A DNA stretch of 64,000 nucleotides from NCBI RefSeq assembly GCF_009695815.1, contig NZ_VUNE01000002.1:124001-188000 (forward strand), in the 5' to 3' direction. Source of the DNA: Peptostreptococcus porci (lineage in GTDB: Bacteria > Bacillota > Clostridia > Peptostreptococcales > Peptostreptococcaceae). The translations under genes were made by a program, and so were the position numbers. Shown here piece after piece: positions 8,242 through 17,732 of the stretch. Positions within the stretch are counted from its first letter, which is position 1. The number at the start of each line of letters is the position of its first letter. The notes below the pieces were generated by a model. That model saw only the letters and a list, made by a program, of their open reading frames with translations, did not search any database and was not told the DNA's origin.

Positions 8242-9621
8242 ATGGAAAGTACTATACAAAATGAAAATCCAATTGGCACTGAGAAGGTTTCAAAGTTATT
8301 GTTTCAGTTTTCAGTTCCAGCAATTATTGGTATGACAATCAATGCATTGTACAACATCGTCGATAGAATATTTATCGGTAATAGCCCAGATTTAGGTGCA
8401 ATTGGTCTTGCCGCCATCACAATCTGCTTTCCCATAATGATAATAATTATGGCTGTTGGGATATTATTCGGAGTTGGTGGGGCAACCGTGTTCTCTATTA
8501 ATCTTGGCAAGGGTGATATTGAAAGAGCAAACAAAGCAATATCTAATGCTACAACACTTTTGATAGTCTTTGGACTATTGATCACTATAATCGGTGAAAT
8601 ATTTTTGAAGGATTTGCTAATCGCCTTTGGAGCGAGTGAAGCAATGCTTCCATACTCGGAAGAATATTTAAGAATAATACTTTTGGGAGCGTTATTTCAG
8701 GTCTTGGCAATGGGTATGAATAATTTCTTGAGAGCAAATGGAAAACCAAAGTTGTCCATGATGACAATGCTAATAGGTGCAATCATTAATACAATTTTAG
8801 ATCCAATTTTTATTTATGTATTCAGAATGGGAATGACTGGTGCAGCACTTGCAACCATTTTTTCTATGTTTGTCTCAATGCTTTGGGGATTATATCATTT
8901 CTTAAAGAAAAGTGAACCACATAGAATAAGGCTCAAAAACATGAAGCTAGAAGCTGACCTTGCTCTTGAAGTTATTTCTCTGGGTATACCAGGATTTTTA
9001 CTTCAGTTATCAGGTGGGTTATTATCTGCAATATTGAACTCTTCGTTGCTTAAATACGGTGGAGACATTGCAGTTTCAGCCATGGGAATTGTAAACAGCA
9101 TTCAAAATTTATTAATTCTTCCAGTTGTGGGGCTTAATCAGGGTCTACAGCCGATAGTGAGCTTTAACTATGGAGCAAAAAAACATACCAGAGTCAAGGA
9201 AGCTGTTTTATTGGGAATAAAAATTGCTTCCATAATTTCGATCGCAGGCTTTCTAGTAGGTCAGATTTTTCCTAAATTCATGGTGTCGCTCTTCAACCAA
9301 GATCCTGAGCTACTAAAATTCGGTGAATATGCAATGAGAACTTGGTTTAAGATGACTTTTTTAGCCGGATTCCAAATTGTCGCCGCAAATTTCTTCCAAG
9401 CGATAGGAAAACCTACAAAAGCAATGCTATTGACTCTTACAAGACAGATTCTTGTACTGATACCATGCATCATCGTTTTCTCAAGGCTTTGGGGTTTAAG
9501 CGGAATACTGTATGCAGCACCATTCGCAGATTTGACATCTACAACTATTACAGCCATATTCTTCATAAGCTTTATAAGAAAATATAGCTTGGCATCTAGT
9601 GAAAAAATATTAGAAAACTAG
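8242..9621 (+). CDS. MATE family multidrug efflux transporter (MepA-like)
   Basis: A 459-residue protein with 12 hydrophobic segments and the two-fold MATE repeat. The typical N-terminal motif (VPAIIGMTINALYNIVDRIFIG) is present, with its counterpart in the second half (LPVVGLNQGLQPIVSFNYGA). It would export cationic drugs or metabolites using a sodium or proton gradient. It lies 83 bases after the MarR gene on the same strand and is probably cotranscribed and induced with it. Confidence 0.9.
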   Translation: MESTIQNENPIGTEKVSKLLFQFSVPAIIGMTINALYNIVDRIFIGNSPDLGAIGLAAITICFPIMIIIMAVGILFGVGGATVFSINLGKGDIERANKAISNATTLLIVFGLLITIIGEIFLKDLLIAFGASEAMLPYSEEYLRIILLGALFQVLAMGMNNFLRANGKPKLSMMTMLIGAIINTILDPIFIYVFRMGMTGAALATIFSMFVSMLWGLYHFLKKSEPHRIRLKNMKLEADLALEVISLGIPGFLLQLSGGLLSAILNSSLLKYGGDIAVSAMGIVNSIQNLLILPVVGLNQGLQPIVSFNYGAKKHTRVKEAVLLGIKIASIISIAGFLVGQIFPKFMVSLFNQDPELLKFGEYAMRTWFKMTFLAGFQIVAANFFQAIGKPTKAMLLTLTRQILVLIPCIIVFSRLWGLSGILYAAPFADLTSTTITAIFFISFIRKYSLASSEKILEN

Positions 9622-9680
9622 GTTGGAATAAAATTTTAATGCGTTTTTAGTAGCCTCCCACTACTTTTAAAAATATACTA

Positions 9681-9740
9681 AAAAGTGCTCGTACATTCGG
9701 TAGTTATCTCTACCAAACGTACGAGCACTTTTGTTTTTTT
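9681..9740. terminator. strong bidirectional terminator
   Basis: AAAAGTGCTCGTAC (9681-9694) pairs with GTACGAGCACTTTT (9719-9732), with an inner GGTAG/CTACC stem. T-rich flanks follow on both strands. It separates the MATE gene from the convergent MFS gene. Confidence 0.88.
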
Positions 9741-9792
9741 CACTTTTTTATTTTACATTCTATACTATTTTCAACTGCTCTCATTTTCAAAC

Positions 9793-11028
9793 TTACTTAT
9801 TCTTTAGTAGCATAATAAACCCAACAAGGAATAATATCAACAAGCTCAAAACACCATTCTTAACATTTCCAGTAATTTGAGTAATTACTCCAACCAAGGC
9901 AGGTCCCATGATTGCTGCAAATTTACCGAAAATATTGTAAAATCCAAAATATTCATTTGAATTTTCCTTTGGTATGATTTTTGCAAAATAAGATCTACTA
10001 AGCGCCTGTATACCACCTTGTGAACTTGCAACCAACATCGATAACAACCAGAACTCTCTCGCAGATTTCATAAAATAAGCAATAACACAAATCGCCATGT
10101 ATATAAATATCGCTACAAAAAGCATATTCTTTCCATTGTACCTTTGAGCGAGTTTACCATAAATCAAAGCAAATGGGAATGCTACAAATTGAGTTACCAA
10201 AAGGATAATTAAAAGTGTTGTCGAATCTATACCTAAAGTAGTACCAAAGCTTGCAGCCATTCTTATTATCGTATCTACTCCATCTATATAGAAAAAATAA
10301 GCAATTAGAAAAACCACTACTTTTTTATCCTTGATTATCTTGACGAAGCTTTCTTTAAATTCTACAAAAATCCCTTTAATATCAAATTCTGATCTTGGCT
10401 TTCCATGCATCTGTTCTACATTTTTCATCATTGGCAATGTGAACAAAAACCACCATAGTCCTGTGATGACAAATGATATTTTTGTAGCTGTAACAGAGCT
10501 TATACCTATCATTCCATTTTGAACTGCCATAATTATACCAATACAGACTATAAATGGAATCGTACTACCTATATATCCGTACGCATAACCATATGTCGAA
10601 ACTGTATCCATTCTATCCACTGTCGTAATATCGGTCAAAAATGAATCGTAAAATACATTGCTCAGTGAATAGCCTATCATGGAAATCACATAGGTCAACA
10701 ACAATGGAATCCAATATCCATATGGAATGAAGGCCATAACCCATGTGAAAATAACTCCAGCGAATGTGAAAATTCCGAAAAATTTCTTCTTGACGCCCAT
10801 GTAGTCAGCAACTCCCCCCATCAAAGGAGAAAGTACCGCCACTATCAAGGAAGCTATCGAATTCGTGTAGCCCCAGTATGATGTCGCCAATTCCTTAGTC
10901 AACCCCGCATCATTTACCATATTTGTAAAATATATCGGCAAAATAGTTGACACCACCGTCATCGTAAATGCTGAATTGGCCCAATCATATAAAGCCCAAC
11001 TCAGTTCTTTTTTATTCATTTTTAACAC
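9793..11028 (-). CDS. MFS transporter, UMF1/Atg22-like
   Basis: A 411-residue, 12-segment major facilitator. The N-terminus ELSWALYDWANSAF and the motif SPLMGGVADYMGVKKKF are characteristic of the UMF1 (Atg22-like) group, whose substrates in bacteria are mostly unknown. A GTG start at 11028 lies 5 bases after GGAGGT, better placed than the ATG at 11019. It begins immediately after the TGA stop of the phosphodiesterase gene, so the two are translationally coupled. It is the last gene of a four-gene cluster. Confidence 0.83.
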   Translation of the reverse strand: MLKMNKKELSWALYDWANSAFTMTVVSTILPIYFTNMVNDAGLTKELATSYWGYTNSIASLIVAVLSPLMGGVADYMGVKKKFFGIFTFAGVIFTWVMAFIPYGYWIPLLLTYVISMIGYSLSNVFYDSFLTDITTVDRMDTVSTYGYAYGYIGSTIPFIVCIGIIMAVQNGMIGISSVTATKISFVITGLWWFLFTLPMMKNVEQMHGKPRSEFDIKGIFVEFKESFVKIIKDKKVVVFLIAYFFYIDGVDTIIRMAASFGTTLGIDSTTLLIILLVTQFVAFPFALIYGKLAQRYNGKNMLFVAIFIYMAICVIAYFMKSAREFWLLSMLVASSQGGIQALSRSYFAKIIPKENSNEYFGFYNIFGKFAAIMGPALVGVITQITGNVKNGVLSLLILFLVGFIMLLKNK

Positions 11029-11029
11029 A

Positions 11030-12322
11030 TCATACCTCCAAAAATTCTGTCATTACTCTTCCTTGAACGTTATCCATTTCAAATCCGAGTATACTAGCAA
11101 ACGTGGGACCTTCATCTACCAAATTCATCTGATCCACAAACACGCCCTTTTTTATATCTTTACCTGAAACAAAAAATACTGTCTCATAATCTTTTTTCGT
11201 GTATGGATTATATCCATGATTGTTTTTATATATTTTCTTTTCAAAGCCCTTTGCGATCTCTGTTGGTACCACAACTTCGTCTCTAACAGGATTCAAGAAG
11301 AAATAGCCCTCTGAAGCTTCTATCATAAATCTACAGCTATCATCTGCACCCATTTCTCTTGCTTGTTCTCGAGTATAAACAGCCTCTATTATTTTATCCT
11401 GTACCAACGGTTTGATAATATCAAGCAGAACATTGTCATCAATTTCATCATCTGCATAAATATAACCTGCTCCATCAGCAGATTTACAATACGCCCTTTT
11501 ATTAATTATCAATCCCTTGTCATCATACTCAAGTAATCCAGCATCGCCAAATAGCTTGTTCACATACACATTACTATGAAGATCTCTACTACTGTGGTCG
11601 CCAAGTATAACGATCACCGAATCATCGTATATGCCAATGCTTTTCAATCTATCCACTATATCTCCAAGCCTCTTATCCAGTCTTACCAAGGCTTCTCTTG
11701 CCTCTTTTGAATCAAATCCGTACTCATGCCTTTGAGAATCTAAATCTATATAATGAACCATATTTATATCTGCTTTATAATTCTCCAGTGAGTACAAAAA
11801 AGATTCATGTGAAAAATTGTCCAATTCTGGCTCACTTACTCCATTTCTGAGATATCCAAATCTTTTATTAAGATTATATTGAAACATCGGACTACCATTC
11901 ATCAGTGAAACCATTATTTGATTTTGCCATTTTCTATTTGCAAAAATTTCTGGCATATTATATTTTATATATTTTGACCCAGCTGAAACCGGCCAAAACA
12001 AAGATAAAATTGAATATCCATTTTCATTCGCTAGCTTTTGAAATGTATCCACCTTAATATCTCTTTCATGCCAAAACCAATCTGGACTTTCTCTATCCAT
12101 TTGATTCTTTGTGTTATTCACAATACCATGAACATATGGATAGACTCCTGTAGTGATAGATGTGTGAGCACAATAAGTAATACTTGGATAGACGCTCAAA
12201 ACACTCATACAACCAGAAGCTTCTTTCATATATTCAGAAAATGCTGGCAAAGTTTTCATAAACTCAATATCCACTTTTGATAACCCATCAAAAGACAGAA
12301 TATGTAAGTATTTTTTCTTCAT
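11030..12322 (-). CDS. alkaline phosphatase superfamily phosphodiesterase
   Basis: A type I phosphodiesterase/nucleotide pyrophosphatase-like protein. Metal-site motifs are visible: LSFDG near the N-terminus, the nucleophile region with YPSITYCAHTSITTG, and GDHSSRD later. There is no signal peptide, so the enzyme is probably cytoplasmic. I chose the ATG at 12322 because GGAGG lies 8 bases upstream; an upstream GTG at 12340 has no such site. The ATG follows the TAA stop of the activase gene by one base. The substrate is unknown; nucleotide or phospholipid-type diesters are possible. Confidence 0.8.
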   Translation of the reverse strand: MKKKYLHILSFDGLSKVDIEFMKTLPAFSEYMKEASGCMSVLSVYPSITYCAHTSITTGVYPYVHGIVNNTKNQMDRESPDWFWHERDIKVDTFQKLANENGYSILSLFWPVSAGSKYIKYNMPEIFANRKWQNQIMVSLMNGSPMFQYNLNKRFGYLRNGVSEPELDNFSHESFLYSLENYKADINMVHYIDLDSQRHEYGFDSKEAREALVRLDKRLGDIVDRLKSIGIYDDSVIVILGDHSSRDLHSNVYVNKLFGDAGLLEYDDKGLIINKRAYCKSADGAGYIYADDEIDDNVLLDIIKPLVQDKIIEAVYTREQAREMGADDSCRFMIEASEGYFFLNPVRDEVVVPTEIAKGFEKKIYKNNHGYNPYTKKDYETVFFVSGKDIKKGVFVDQMNLVDEGPTFASILGFEMDNVQGRVMTEFLEV

Positions 12323-12323
12323 A

Positions 12324-13082
12324 TTATTCCTCCATCTCACTTGAGAAAACAGCCGCTCCTATTGCACCGGCAAACCTCGCCTGAGGACAGCTTTCAACTG
12401 TAGATTCCAAAGCCTCAGACAATTTTTTTATGAAATATTTATTGTCGCAAAATCCTCCAGTCAATACATAATTTTCCGCTGGTATTTGACTTGCCAGTTG
12501 AACGACCTTTGTTACTACCGAGTTTATTACACCATTTGCAATATCCTCTCTAGAAGTCCCTTGTCCAATTAGGCTAATCACTTCAGATTCAGCAAAAACT
12601 GTACACATCGAGCTAATTGAAATATCATTTCCATTGGATGCTAGTTCTTCCAATTCTTCCAGTGTCAGTCCTAATCTATTTGACATTATCTCCATAAATT
12701 TACCTGTTCCTGCAGAACATTTATCATTCATGATAAATTTCATCACTCTTCCTCTTTTTAGAGAAATGACCTTTGTGTCCTGCCCACCTATATCTATCAC
12801 AGTCGCATTTTTTTTAAAAATAAAATCAGCACCCTTACCATGACAGGTTATTTCTGTCATCACTTGGTCTGCAAAAGGAACAGAAATTCTCCCATATCCA
12901 GTGGCAGTTATTTTTGATTTTTCGATATCCACACCATCCTCAAGCAGAATATTTTTTATTAATTCCGCAGTTTCTCTTGAATTGTACCCAGATGGAATCA
13001 TGAAATTTTTTTCAATTTTCCCATCCTTCATTATGCACACTTTGGCACAACTTGAACCAATATCTATACCTATATTATGCAT
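12324..13082 (-). CDS. BadF/HgdC-type acyl-CoA dehydratase activase
   Basis: An ASKHA-fold ATPase of 252 residues that normally passes one electron, driven by ATP hydrolysis, to a 2-hydroxyacyl-CoA dehydratase. The N-terminal IGIDIGSSCAK and VIDIGGQDTK phosphate loops are present. So are the two cysteines that hold the bridging [4Fe-4S] cluster of the homodimer (NDKCSAGTGKF and SSMCTVF). No dehydratase subunits are adjacent. The neighbours are a deaminase, a phosphodiesterase and a transporter, so its client is either elsewhere or not a classical dehydratase. Confidence 0.85.
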   Translation of the reverse strand: MHNIGIDIGSSCAKVCIMKDGKIEKNFMIPSGYNSRETAELIKNILLEDGVDIEKSKITATGYGRISVPFADQVMTEITCHGKGADFIFKKNATVIDIGGQDTKVISLKRGRVMKFIMNDKCSAGTGKFMEIMSNRLGLTLEELEELASNGNDISISSMCTVFAESEVISLIGQGTSREDIANGVINSVVTKVVQLASQIPAENYVLTGGFCDNKYFIKKLSEALESTVESCPQARFAGAIGAAVFSSEMEE

Positions 13083-13108
13083 TTACTCCTCCAAAATTTT
13101 CCAATAAA

Positions 13109-13552
13109 CTAAATATCGTATCTTTCCAACCCCCACCAATTAGGTATTAGGTCTTCAAGAGTAATAATTTCTCTGCTTTCGTAATCGATTAAAATTTCCA
13201 TTTTCGAATTCAAATTAGAAAGTTGCATAAAAAACTCCCTGCAAGCTCCACAAGGTATTGATGTACTCCCTTTTTCTGGAGGTCTATCCCTAAATACAAT
13301 TAACCTTTTTACGATTTTTTGTCCACTATCAGAGTACATTTTTATAGCTGCAGTTCTTTCTGCACATAAATCAGCCACTCCACAATCGCTTTCTATTGAA
13401 AATCCAGTATATATCGCTCCATCCTCAGCCTCTAATGCACAAACTACCTTTTTTACATTAATAAATGGGGATATTTGTTCTGGAGAGTAAATTTCTTTCG
13501 CTCTTTTATACAGCTCTTCCCAAATATCTGCTTTACCACTATAATCTTCCAT
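13109..13552 (-). CDS. cytidine deaminase family protein
   Basis: A 147-residue zinc deaminase of the cytidine/blasticidin-S deaminase family. The catalytic motif CAERTA supplies the zinc-binding Cys and the catalytic Glu, and PCGACREF supplies the other two zinc ligands. The N-terminus is a little longer than in standard Cdd and the tail ends PNWWGLERYDI, not the usual Cdd ending, so a non-cytidine substrate is possible. It is the first gene of the cluster running to the MFS transporter. GGAGGTGG lies upstream of the ATG. Confidence 0.8.
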   Translation of the reverse strand: MEDYSGKADIWEELYKRAKEIYSPEQISPFINVKKVVCALEAEDGAIYTGFSIESDCGVADLCAERTAAIKMYSDSGQKIVKRLIVFRDRPPEKGSTSIPCGACREFFMQLSNLNSKMEILIDYESREIITLEDLIPNWWGLERYDI

Positions 13553-13720
13553 TTACACCACCTCCATTCGAAGATTGGCCTCACACATTATTATAATATA
13601 ATTAGGTTCGACTATCAATATGTTATAAAACTCAAGAAACAATATTGTATTAATAGAAATACAAAAAATACAGTATTAAATTGTATGTGAATATATAAAA
13701 CATTAAAATTTATAACCAAT

Positions 13721-13768
13721 AAAAAAGTATCCTAGCATTCACATTACAAGAGTGAGATGCAGGATACT
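13721..13768 (-). terminator. terminator of the fru operon
   Basis: AGTATCCT (13726-13733) pairs with AGGATACT (13761-13768), with further pairing of GCAT/ATGC and TCAC/GTGA inside. On the minus strand it is followed by a T-run. It lies 60 bases after the fruA stop. Confidence 0.8.
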
Positions 13769-13828
13769 CTAATCGTGTTAACTTTATAGTCGACACCAAA
13801 TTTTTATACAATTATTACAATAAGCTAA

Positions 13829-15718
13829 TTATTGAGCTTTTGGTCTTCTCCAAATACCATAAATCATACCTGATATAACTGTTCCTATTGCAATTGACAA
13901 CAAGAAGAATATTACATGGTTAGGTTGCATTACAAACGATACAAGAACACCACCATGTGGAGCTGGAGCATTGACGTTCCATAGCTGTGTAAGACCTCCA
14001 GCTATGGCAGCACCAACAACTGAGCTACCAATTACCCTTACAGGGTCTGCCGCAGCAAAAGGAATTGCACCCTCTGTAATAAATGTCAATCCAAGTATCC
14101 AGTTTGTTAGTCCTGACTGTTTTTCTTTTTCATCGAATTTATTTTTGAAAACTGTCGTTGCAAGTGCGATTGCCAAAGGTGGAACCATACCACCAGCCAT
14201 AACTGCAGCCATCAAATTACCCATATTTGTGCTAGTAAACACACCTATTGAGAACGTGTAAGCAGCTTTGTTTACAGGTCCACCCATATCCACAGCCATC
14301 ATTCCACCAAGAACAGCTCCCAGCAATATTGCATTACCAGTTCCCAAATGAGTTAATGAGTTGTTCATAGCTGTATTTATTACTGAAAATACAGGAATCA
14401 CTGCCACAAACATTATTAATCCAGTTATCAATAGGCCAAATACAGGATAAATTATCATCGGCTTTATTCCTTCAAGAGACTTTGGTAGTCCAGAGGTTAA
14501 TTTCTTTAATCCAAGTATCACATAACCTGCTATAAAACCAGCAGCCAATCCACCTAAGAAACCAGCACCTTGCTGTGCAGCCATCAAACCACCGACCATT
14601 CCAGGCATCAAACCTGGTCTATCTGCAATACTCATTGCAATATATCCGGCTAATATCGGTATAAGATATGTGAATGCACCATTGCCACCTATATCCATCA
14701 AGAACTTATAAATTTGACTCTCAGCACCAAATGAGCTTTCTGCCATAAACGATATTGCAATCAATATACCACCACCGACAACGAATGGAAGCATATGTGA
14801 AACACCATTCATCACATCCTTGTATATCTTGCTTCCAATTGAAGTTTTTTCATTTTGTTTGGCTGACGAAGTGCTTTCTTCAGTAGTTTCGTATACTGCA
14901 CCCTCACCATTCAGAGTTTTTGTTATCAGCTCTTCTGGATTTCTAATCGCCTCACTTACGGGAGTTTTTATCAGCTTCTTGCCTTTAAACCTTGCCATTT
15001 CAACATTTTTATCCGCAGAAACAATAACACCAACAGCCTTTTTTATTTCTTCATCTGTCAGTACGTTTTTTGCTCCGTCACTTCCGTTAGTTTCCACTCT
15101 TATGTTCACACCCATTTTTTCAGCCTTTGCCAATAGAGCATCTTCCGCCATATATGTATGAGCTATTCCAGTTGGGCAAGCAGTAACAGCAACTATTAGA
15201 GGCTTTTCGTTGTCCATTGATGCTTTCGATTTTTCCTCTTTTTTCTTCTTTTCTTCATTCAGCTGTGCTTCACCAGATTCTATCAATTCAAGCACCTTCT
15301 CTGGTGTATCTGCTTCTTTTAGCAATTCAATAAAGTTCGGCTGCAACAGAAGTCTTGACAGACTAGCCAAAGTCTCAATATGAGTGTTATTTGCTCCCTC
15401 CTCTGCAGCTATCATAAAGAATAGATATGCTGGCTGACCGTCCAATGAATCATAATCGACTCCCGCTTTACTCTTTGCAAAAAGAACACAAGGAGTATTC
15501 ACTGCCTTCGTCTTTGCGTGAGGCATTGCTATTCCGTCACCAAGACCAGTAGAAGAAAGCTCTTCTCTATTCAATATTTCTTTCCTAAATTCTTCATCAT
15601 TATTAATAATTCCATTAACCTTTAGCTTTTCAATCATTTCATCGATAACTTCATTCTTAGAGCTTGAGCTAAGATCCATTATCATTATTTCTTTTTTCAA
15701 TAAATCTGAAATTTTCAT
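13829..15718 (-). CDS. fruA: fructose-specific PTS transporter EIIABC
   Basis: A 629-residue fused permease that imports fructose as fructose 1-phosphate. The EIIA domain (about 1-145) has the phosphorylated His67 in GDGIAMPHAKT. The EIIB domain (about 173-270) has Cys181 in VTACPTGIAHTYMA. The EIIC domain (about 295-629) has 8-10 membrane segments. The EIIA-EIIB linker is Lys/Glu-rich. It follows fruK by 106 bases in the order fruR-fruK-fruA typical of Firmicutes. Confidence 0.93.
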   Translation of the reverse strand: MKISDLLKKEIMIMDLSSSSKNEVIDEMIEKLKVNGIINNDEEFRKEILNREELSSTGLGDGIAMPHAKTKAVNTPCVLFAKSKAGVDYDSLDGQPAYLFFMIAAEEGANNTHIETLASLSRLLLQPNFIELLKEADTPEKVLELIESGEAQLNEEKKKKEEKSKASMDNEKPLIVAVTACPTGIAHTYMAEDALLAKAEKMGVNIRVETNGSDGAKNVLTDEEIKKAVGVIVSADKNVEMARFKGKKLIKTPVSEAIRNPEELITKTLNGEGAVYETTEESTSSAKQNEKTSIGSKIYKDVMNGVSHMLPFVVGGGILIAISFMAESSFGAESQIYKFLMDIGGNGAFTYLIPILAGYIAMSIADRPGLMPGMVGGLMAAQQGAGFLGGLAAGFIAGYVILGLKKLTSGLPKSLEGIKPMIIYPVFGLLITGLIMFVAVIPVFSVINTAMNNSLTHLGTGNAILLGAVLGGMMAVDMGGPVNKAAYTFSIGVFTSTNMGNLMAAVMAGGMVPPLAIALATTVFKNKFDEKEKQSGLTNWILGLTFITEGAIPFAAADPVRVIGSSVVGAAIAGGLTQLWNVNAPAPHGGVLVSFVMQPNHVIFFLLSIAIGTVISGMIYGIWRRPKAQ

Positions 15719-15824
15719 ATTTTCTCCTTATAAAAATCAACTATTCAATACAGATCATTCATCAATACAATTAAACATGTATTTCCTTTCAATCTGCGAC
15801 ACTAGTTTACATTAATTTATAAAT

Positions 15825-16742
15825 CTAGCAATCTTCTACAACAACCTTACTTAATATGTTTTCTACACTTTTCTTGTCAGCTATATCTTCGCAAAAAGCA
15901 GTTGCAGTACCACAAGCCACAGAAAATTTAAAGCTATCAATTGGATTTTTACCAGATTTTAAGCTTCCAACAAATCCTGCCAACATAGAGTCACCTGCTC
16001 CAACAGAATTTACAAGCTCTCCTTCAACCCTTGGTGAATAGTAGACTTCATCCTTGTCAAAGAACAGGGCCCCGTTTGATCCCATCGAAACTATTACATA
16101 TTTTGCACCTAATTCCAAGCATTTCTTCCCATATGGTATGACATCTTCTTTGTTATTAAATGTTTTCCCAAATAACTCTCCAATTTCATCGATATTTGGT
16201 TTTATCAAAAGAGGCTTACTTTTTATCGCTCTTATCAATGCACTTCCAGACGTGTCGACCACAAAATCAGCGCCATTCGTTTTACAAATATCGATTATCT
16301 GATCAACTATATCCTCATCCAATCCAGGTGATGAGCTTCCAGAAATAATCACAGTATCGTTTTCATCAATTCCGTTAATTTTATCTAGAAACTGCTGCTG
16401 CTCTTGCTTTTTGATGTTTGCTCCTCTACCATTGATTTCACTCTCTGAAGAACTTTTTAATTTCACATTTATTCTCGTATTATCTTCAACAAAAATAAAA
16501 TCGTGTGGCATTCTCAAATTATCAAACCAATCTGATATATACTTTCCTGTAAAACCTCCCAAAAATCCGGTCGCAGTATTTTCAACACCAACATTAGTCA
16601 ACAATTTAGATACCATAATTCCCTTACCGCCAACATTTATGTAATCCTTGGTAGACCTATTGAGACTTCCCTCAACAAAATCATCCACATGGATTATATA
16701 ATCTATCGACGGATTTAAAGTAACTGAATATATCATATACAA
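15825..16742 (-). CDS. fruK: 1-phosphofructokinase
   Basis: A 305-residue PfkB-family kinase that phosphorylates fructose 1-phosphate to fructose 1,6-bisphosphate. The N-terminal GGKGIMVSKLL and the C-terminal VNSVGAGDSMLAGF, with the catalytic Asp, are visible. An N-terminal SVTLNPSIDY segment is typical of FruK/LacC-type enzymes. Operon context with fruA decides in favour of FruK over tagatose 6-phosphate kinase. A separate strong promoter lies upstream of it. Confidence 0.92.
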   Translation of the reverse strand: MYMIYSVTLNPSIDYIIHVDDFVEGSLNRSTKDYINVGGKGIMVSKLLTNVGVENTATGFLGGFTGKYISDWFDNLRMPHDFIFVEDNTRINVKLKSSSESEINGRGANIKKQEQQQFLDKINGIDENDTVIISGSSSPGLDEDIVDQIIDICKTNGADFVVDTSGSALIRAIKSKPLLIKPNIDEIGELFGKTFNNKEDVIPYGKKCLELGAKYVIVSMGSNGALFFDKDEVYYSPRVEGELVNSVGAGDSMLAGFVGSLKSGKNPIDSFKFSVACGTATAFCEDIADKKSVENILSKVVVEDC

Positions 16743-16790
16743 AACCTTTCAAAATAATATAACATACCTTATCCATCTAACTTTAAGAGA

Positions 16791-16819
16791 ATTATATCAC
16801 GATTTTAGACTTTAATCAA
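16791..16819 (-). promoter_or_regulatory. fruKA promoter
   Basis: On the minus strand TTGATT (16819-16814), exactly 17 bases, then TATAAT (16796-16791). It lies between fruR and fruK, so fruKA can be transcribed independently of fruR. Confidence 0.78.
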
Positions 16820-16905
16820 TCATTTTCTATCATTTTCTTCTATTTTCTTCCATATTTTTCATTTGATTTTTCAAATCCACAATAATTTCTGTCATTTTCT
16901 TTCAT
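16820..16905 (-). promoter_or_regulatory. repeated AGAAAATGA motifs upstream of the fruK promoter
   Basis: Reading the minus strand, GAAAGAAAATGACAGAAA and later GGAAGAAAATAGAAGAAAATGATAGAAAATGA repeat an AGAAAATGA-like unit just upstream of the -35 box. Direct repeats of this type are common operators of DeoR-family repressors, and fruR is the adjacent gene. The assignment to FruR is inference. Confidence 0.45.
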
Positions 16906-16935
16906 CATAATATCAAACTATGACTTATACTCAGC

Positions 16936-17685
16936 TTATAATTCAATTATCGTAGCTACATTAATTATTCTTTTATCTATTTTATTATCTGATTTATTTG
17001 TAACTATTGTAACATCATCCAAATCACAAATCTTCGCAAATGAAACTGAACCAAACTTGCTAGAATCCACAACCACATATGAATCCTTTGACAAATCTAT
17101 TGCAAGCTTTTTGATAACTGCCTCGCTATCGTCAGGGGTTGTAATTGCAGACTTGAACGTTATTCCATTTGCACCGATAAACGCCTTTGTAAACCTAAAT
17201 TTTAGCAGATTGAGTACCGCCTGTTCTCCTATTACCGTCTGAGTTTTAGGTTTAACTTCTCCTCCAAGTAAATACGTCTTCACTCTATTTTCAACAAGTT
17301 TTTGTGCATTATGAACCCCATTTGTTACTACCGTTATATTTTTTTCAGATAAGTATGGAATCATTTCCAAAGTTGTAGTCCCAGAATCTAGATAAACATA
17401 ATCTCCATCCTCAATTAAACTCGCACAGTATTTTGCAATTGCTATCTTTTCTGTCAAAAACTTTCCTGTTCTCTCATCTATTGAATAATCCAGTGTAAAA
17501 CTTCCATTTACTGCAACTGCTCCACCATGAACTCTTTTCAATAATCCCTTTGCTTCTAGCTCATCCAAATCTCTTCTTATAGTAGATTCGCTGGCGTCAA
17601 GAAGCTTTACCAAATCCTTCAATTTTAATATACTTTTTTCAGACAACATATTTACGATAATTGATTGTCTTTCTTCAGTTAGCAA
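16936..17685 (-). CDS. fruR: DeoR-family repressor FruR
   Basis: A DeoR/GlpR-type regulator with an N-terminal winged helix (about residues 1-57, ESTIRRDLDELEAKGLLKRVHGGA) and a sugar-phosphate sensing domain (YLDSGTTTLEM). It probably responds to fructose 1-phosphate. I place the start at the TTG at 17685. This gives the canonical MLTEERQ beginning and lies 8 bases after GGAGG within an extended GGAGGTGAT site. Two upstream ATGs (17700, 17691) overlap or precede that site. It lies 48 bases downstream of the recoded arsM stop, so read-through from arsM is possible. Confidence 0.85.
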   Translation of the reverse strand: MLTEERQSIIVNMLSEKSILKLKDLVKLLDASESTIRRDLDELEAKGLLKRVHGGAVAVNGSFTLDYSIDERTGKFLTEKIAIAKYCASLIEDGDYVYLDSGTTTLEMIPYLSEKNITVVTNGVHNAQKLVENRVKTYLLGGEVKPKTQTVIGEQAVLNLLKFRFTKAFIGANGITFKSAITTPDDSEAVIKKLAIDLSKDSYVVVDSSKFGSVSFAKICDLDDVTIVTNKSDNKIDKRIINVATIIEL

Positions 17686-17732
17686 ATCCATCACCTCCAT
17701 TTTCTATAAATTATATCATTTTGTTTATATTC

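Noticed and set aside
11028-11032. In-frame TGA read-through from the phosphodiesterase into the MFS gene
   Set aside because: The TGA precedes a GTG start with its own GGAGGT site. It is ordinary translational coupling of two complete proteins.
14820-15161. Plus-strand ORF opposite fruA
   Set aside because: It is antisense to a clear PTS gene and has no ribosome site or recognisable domain.
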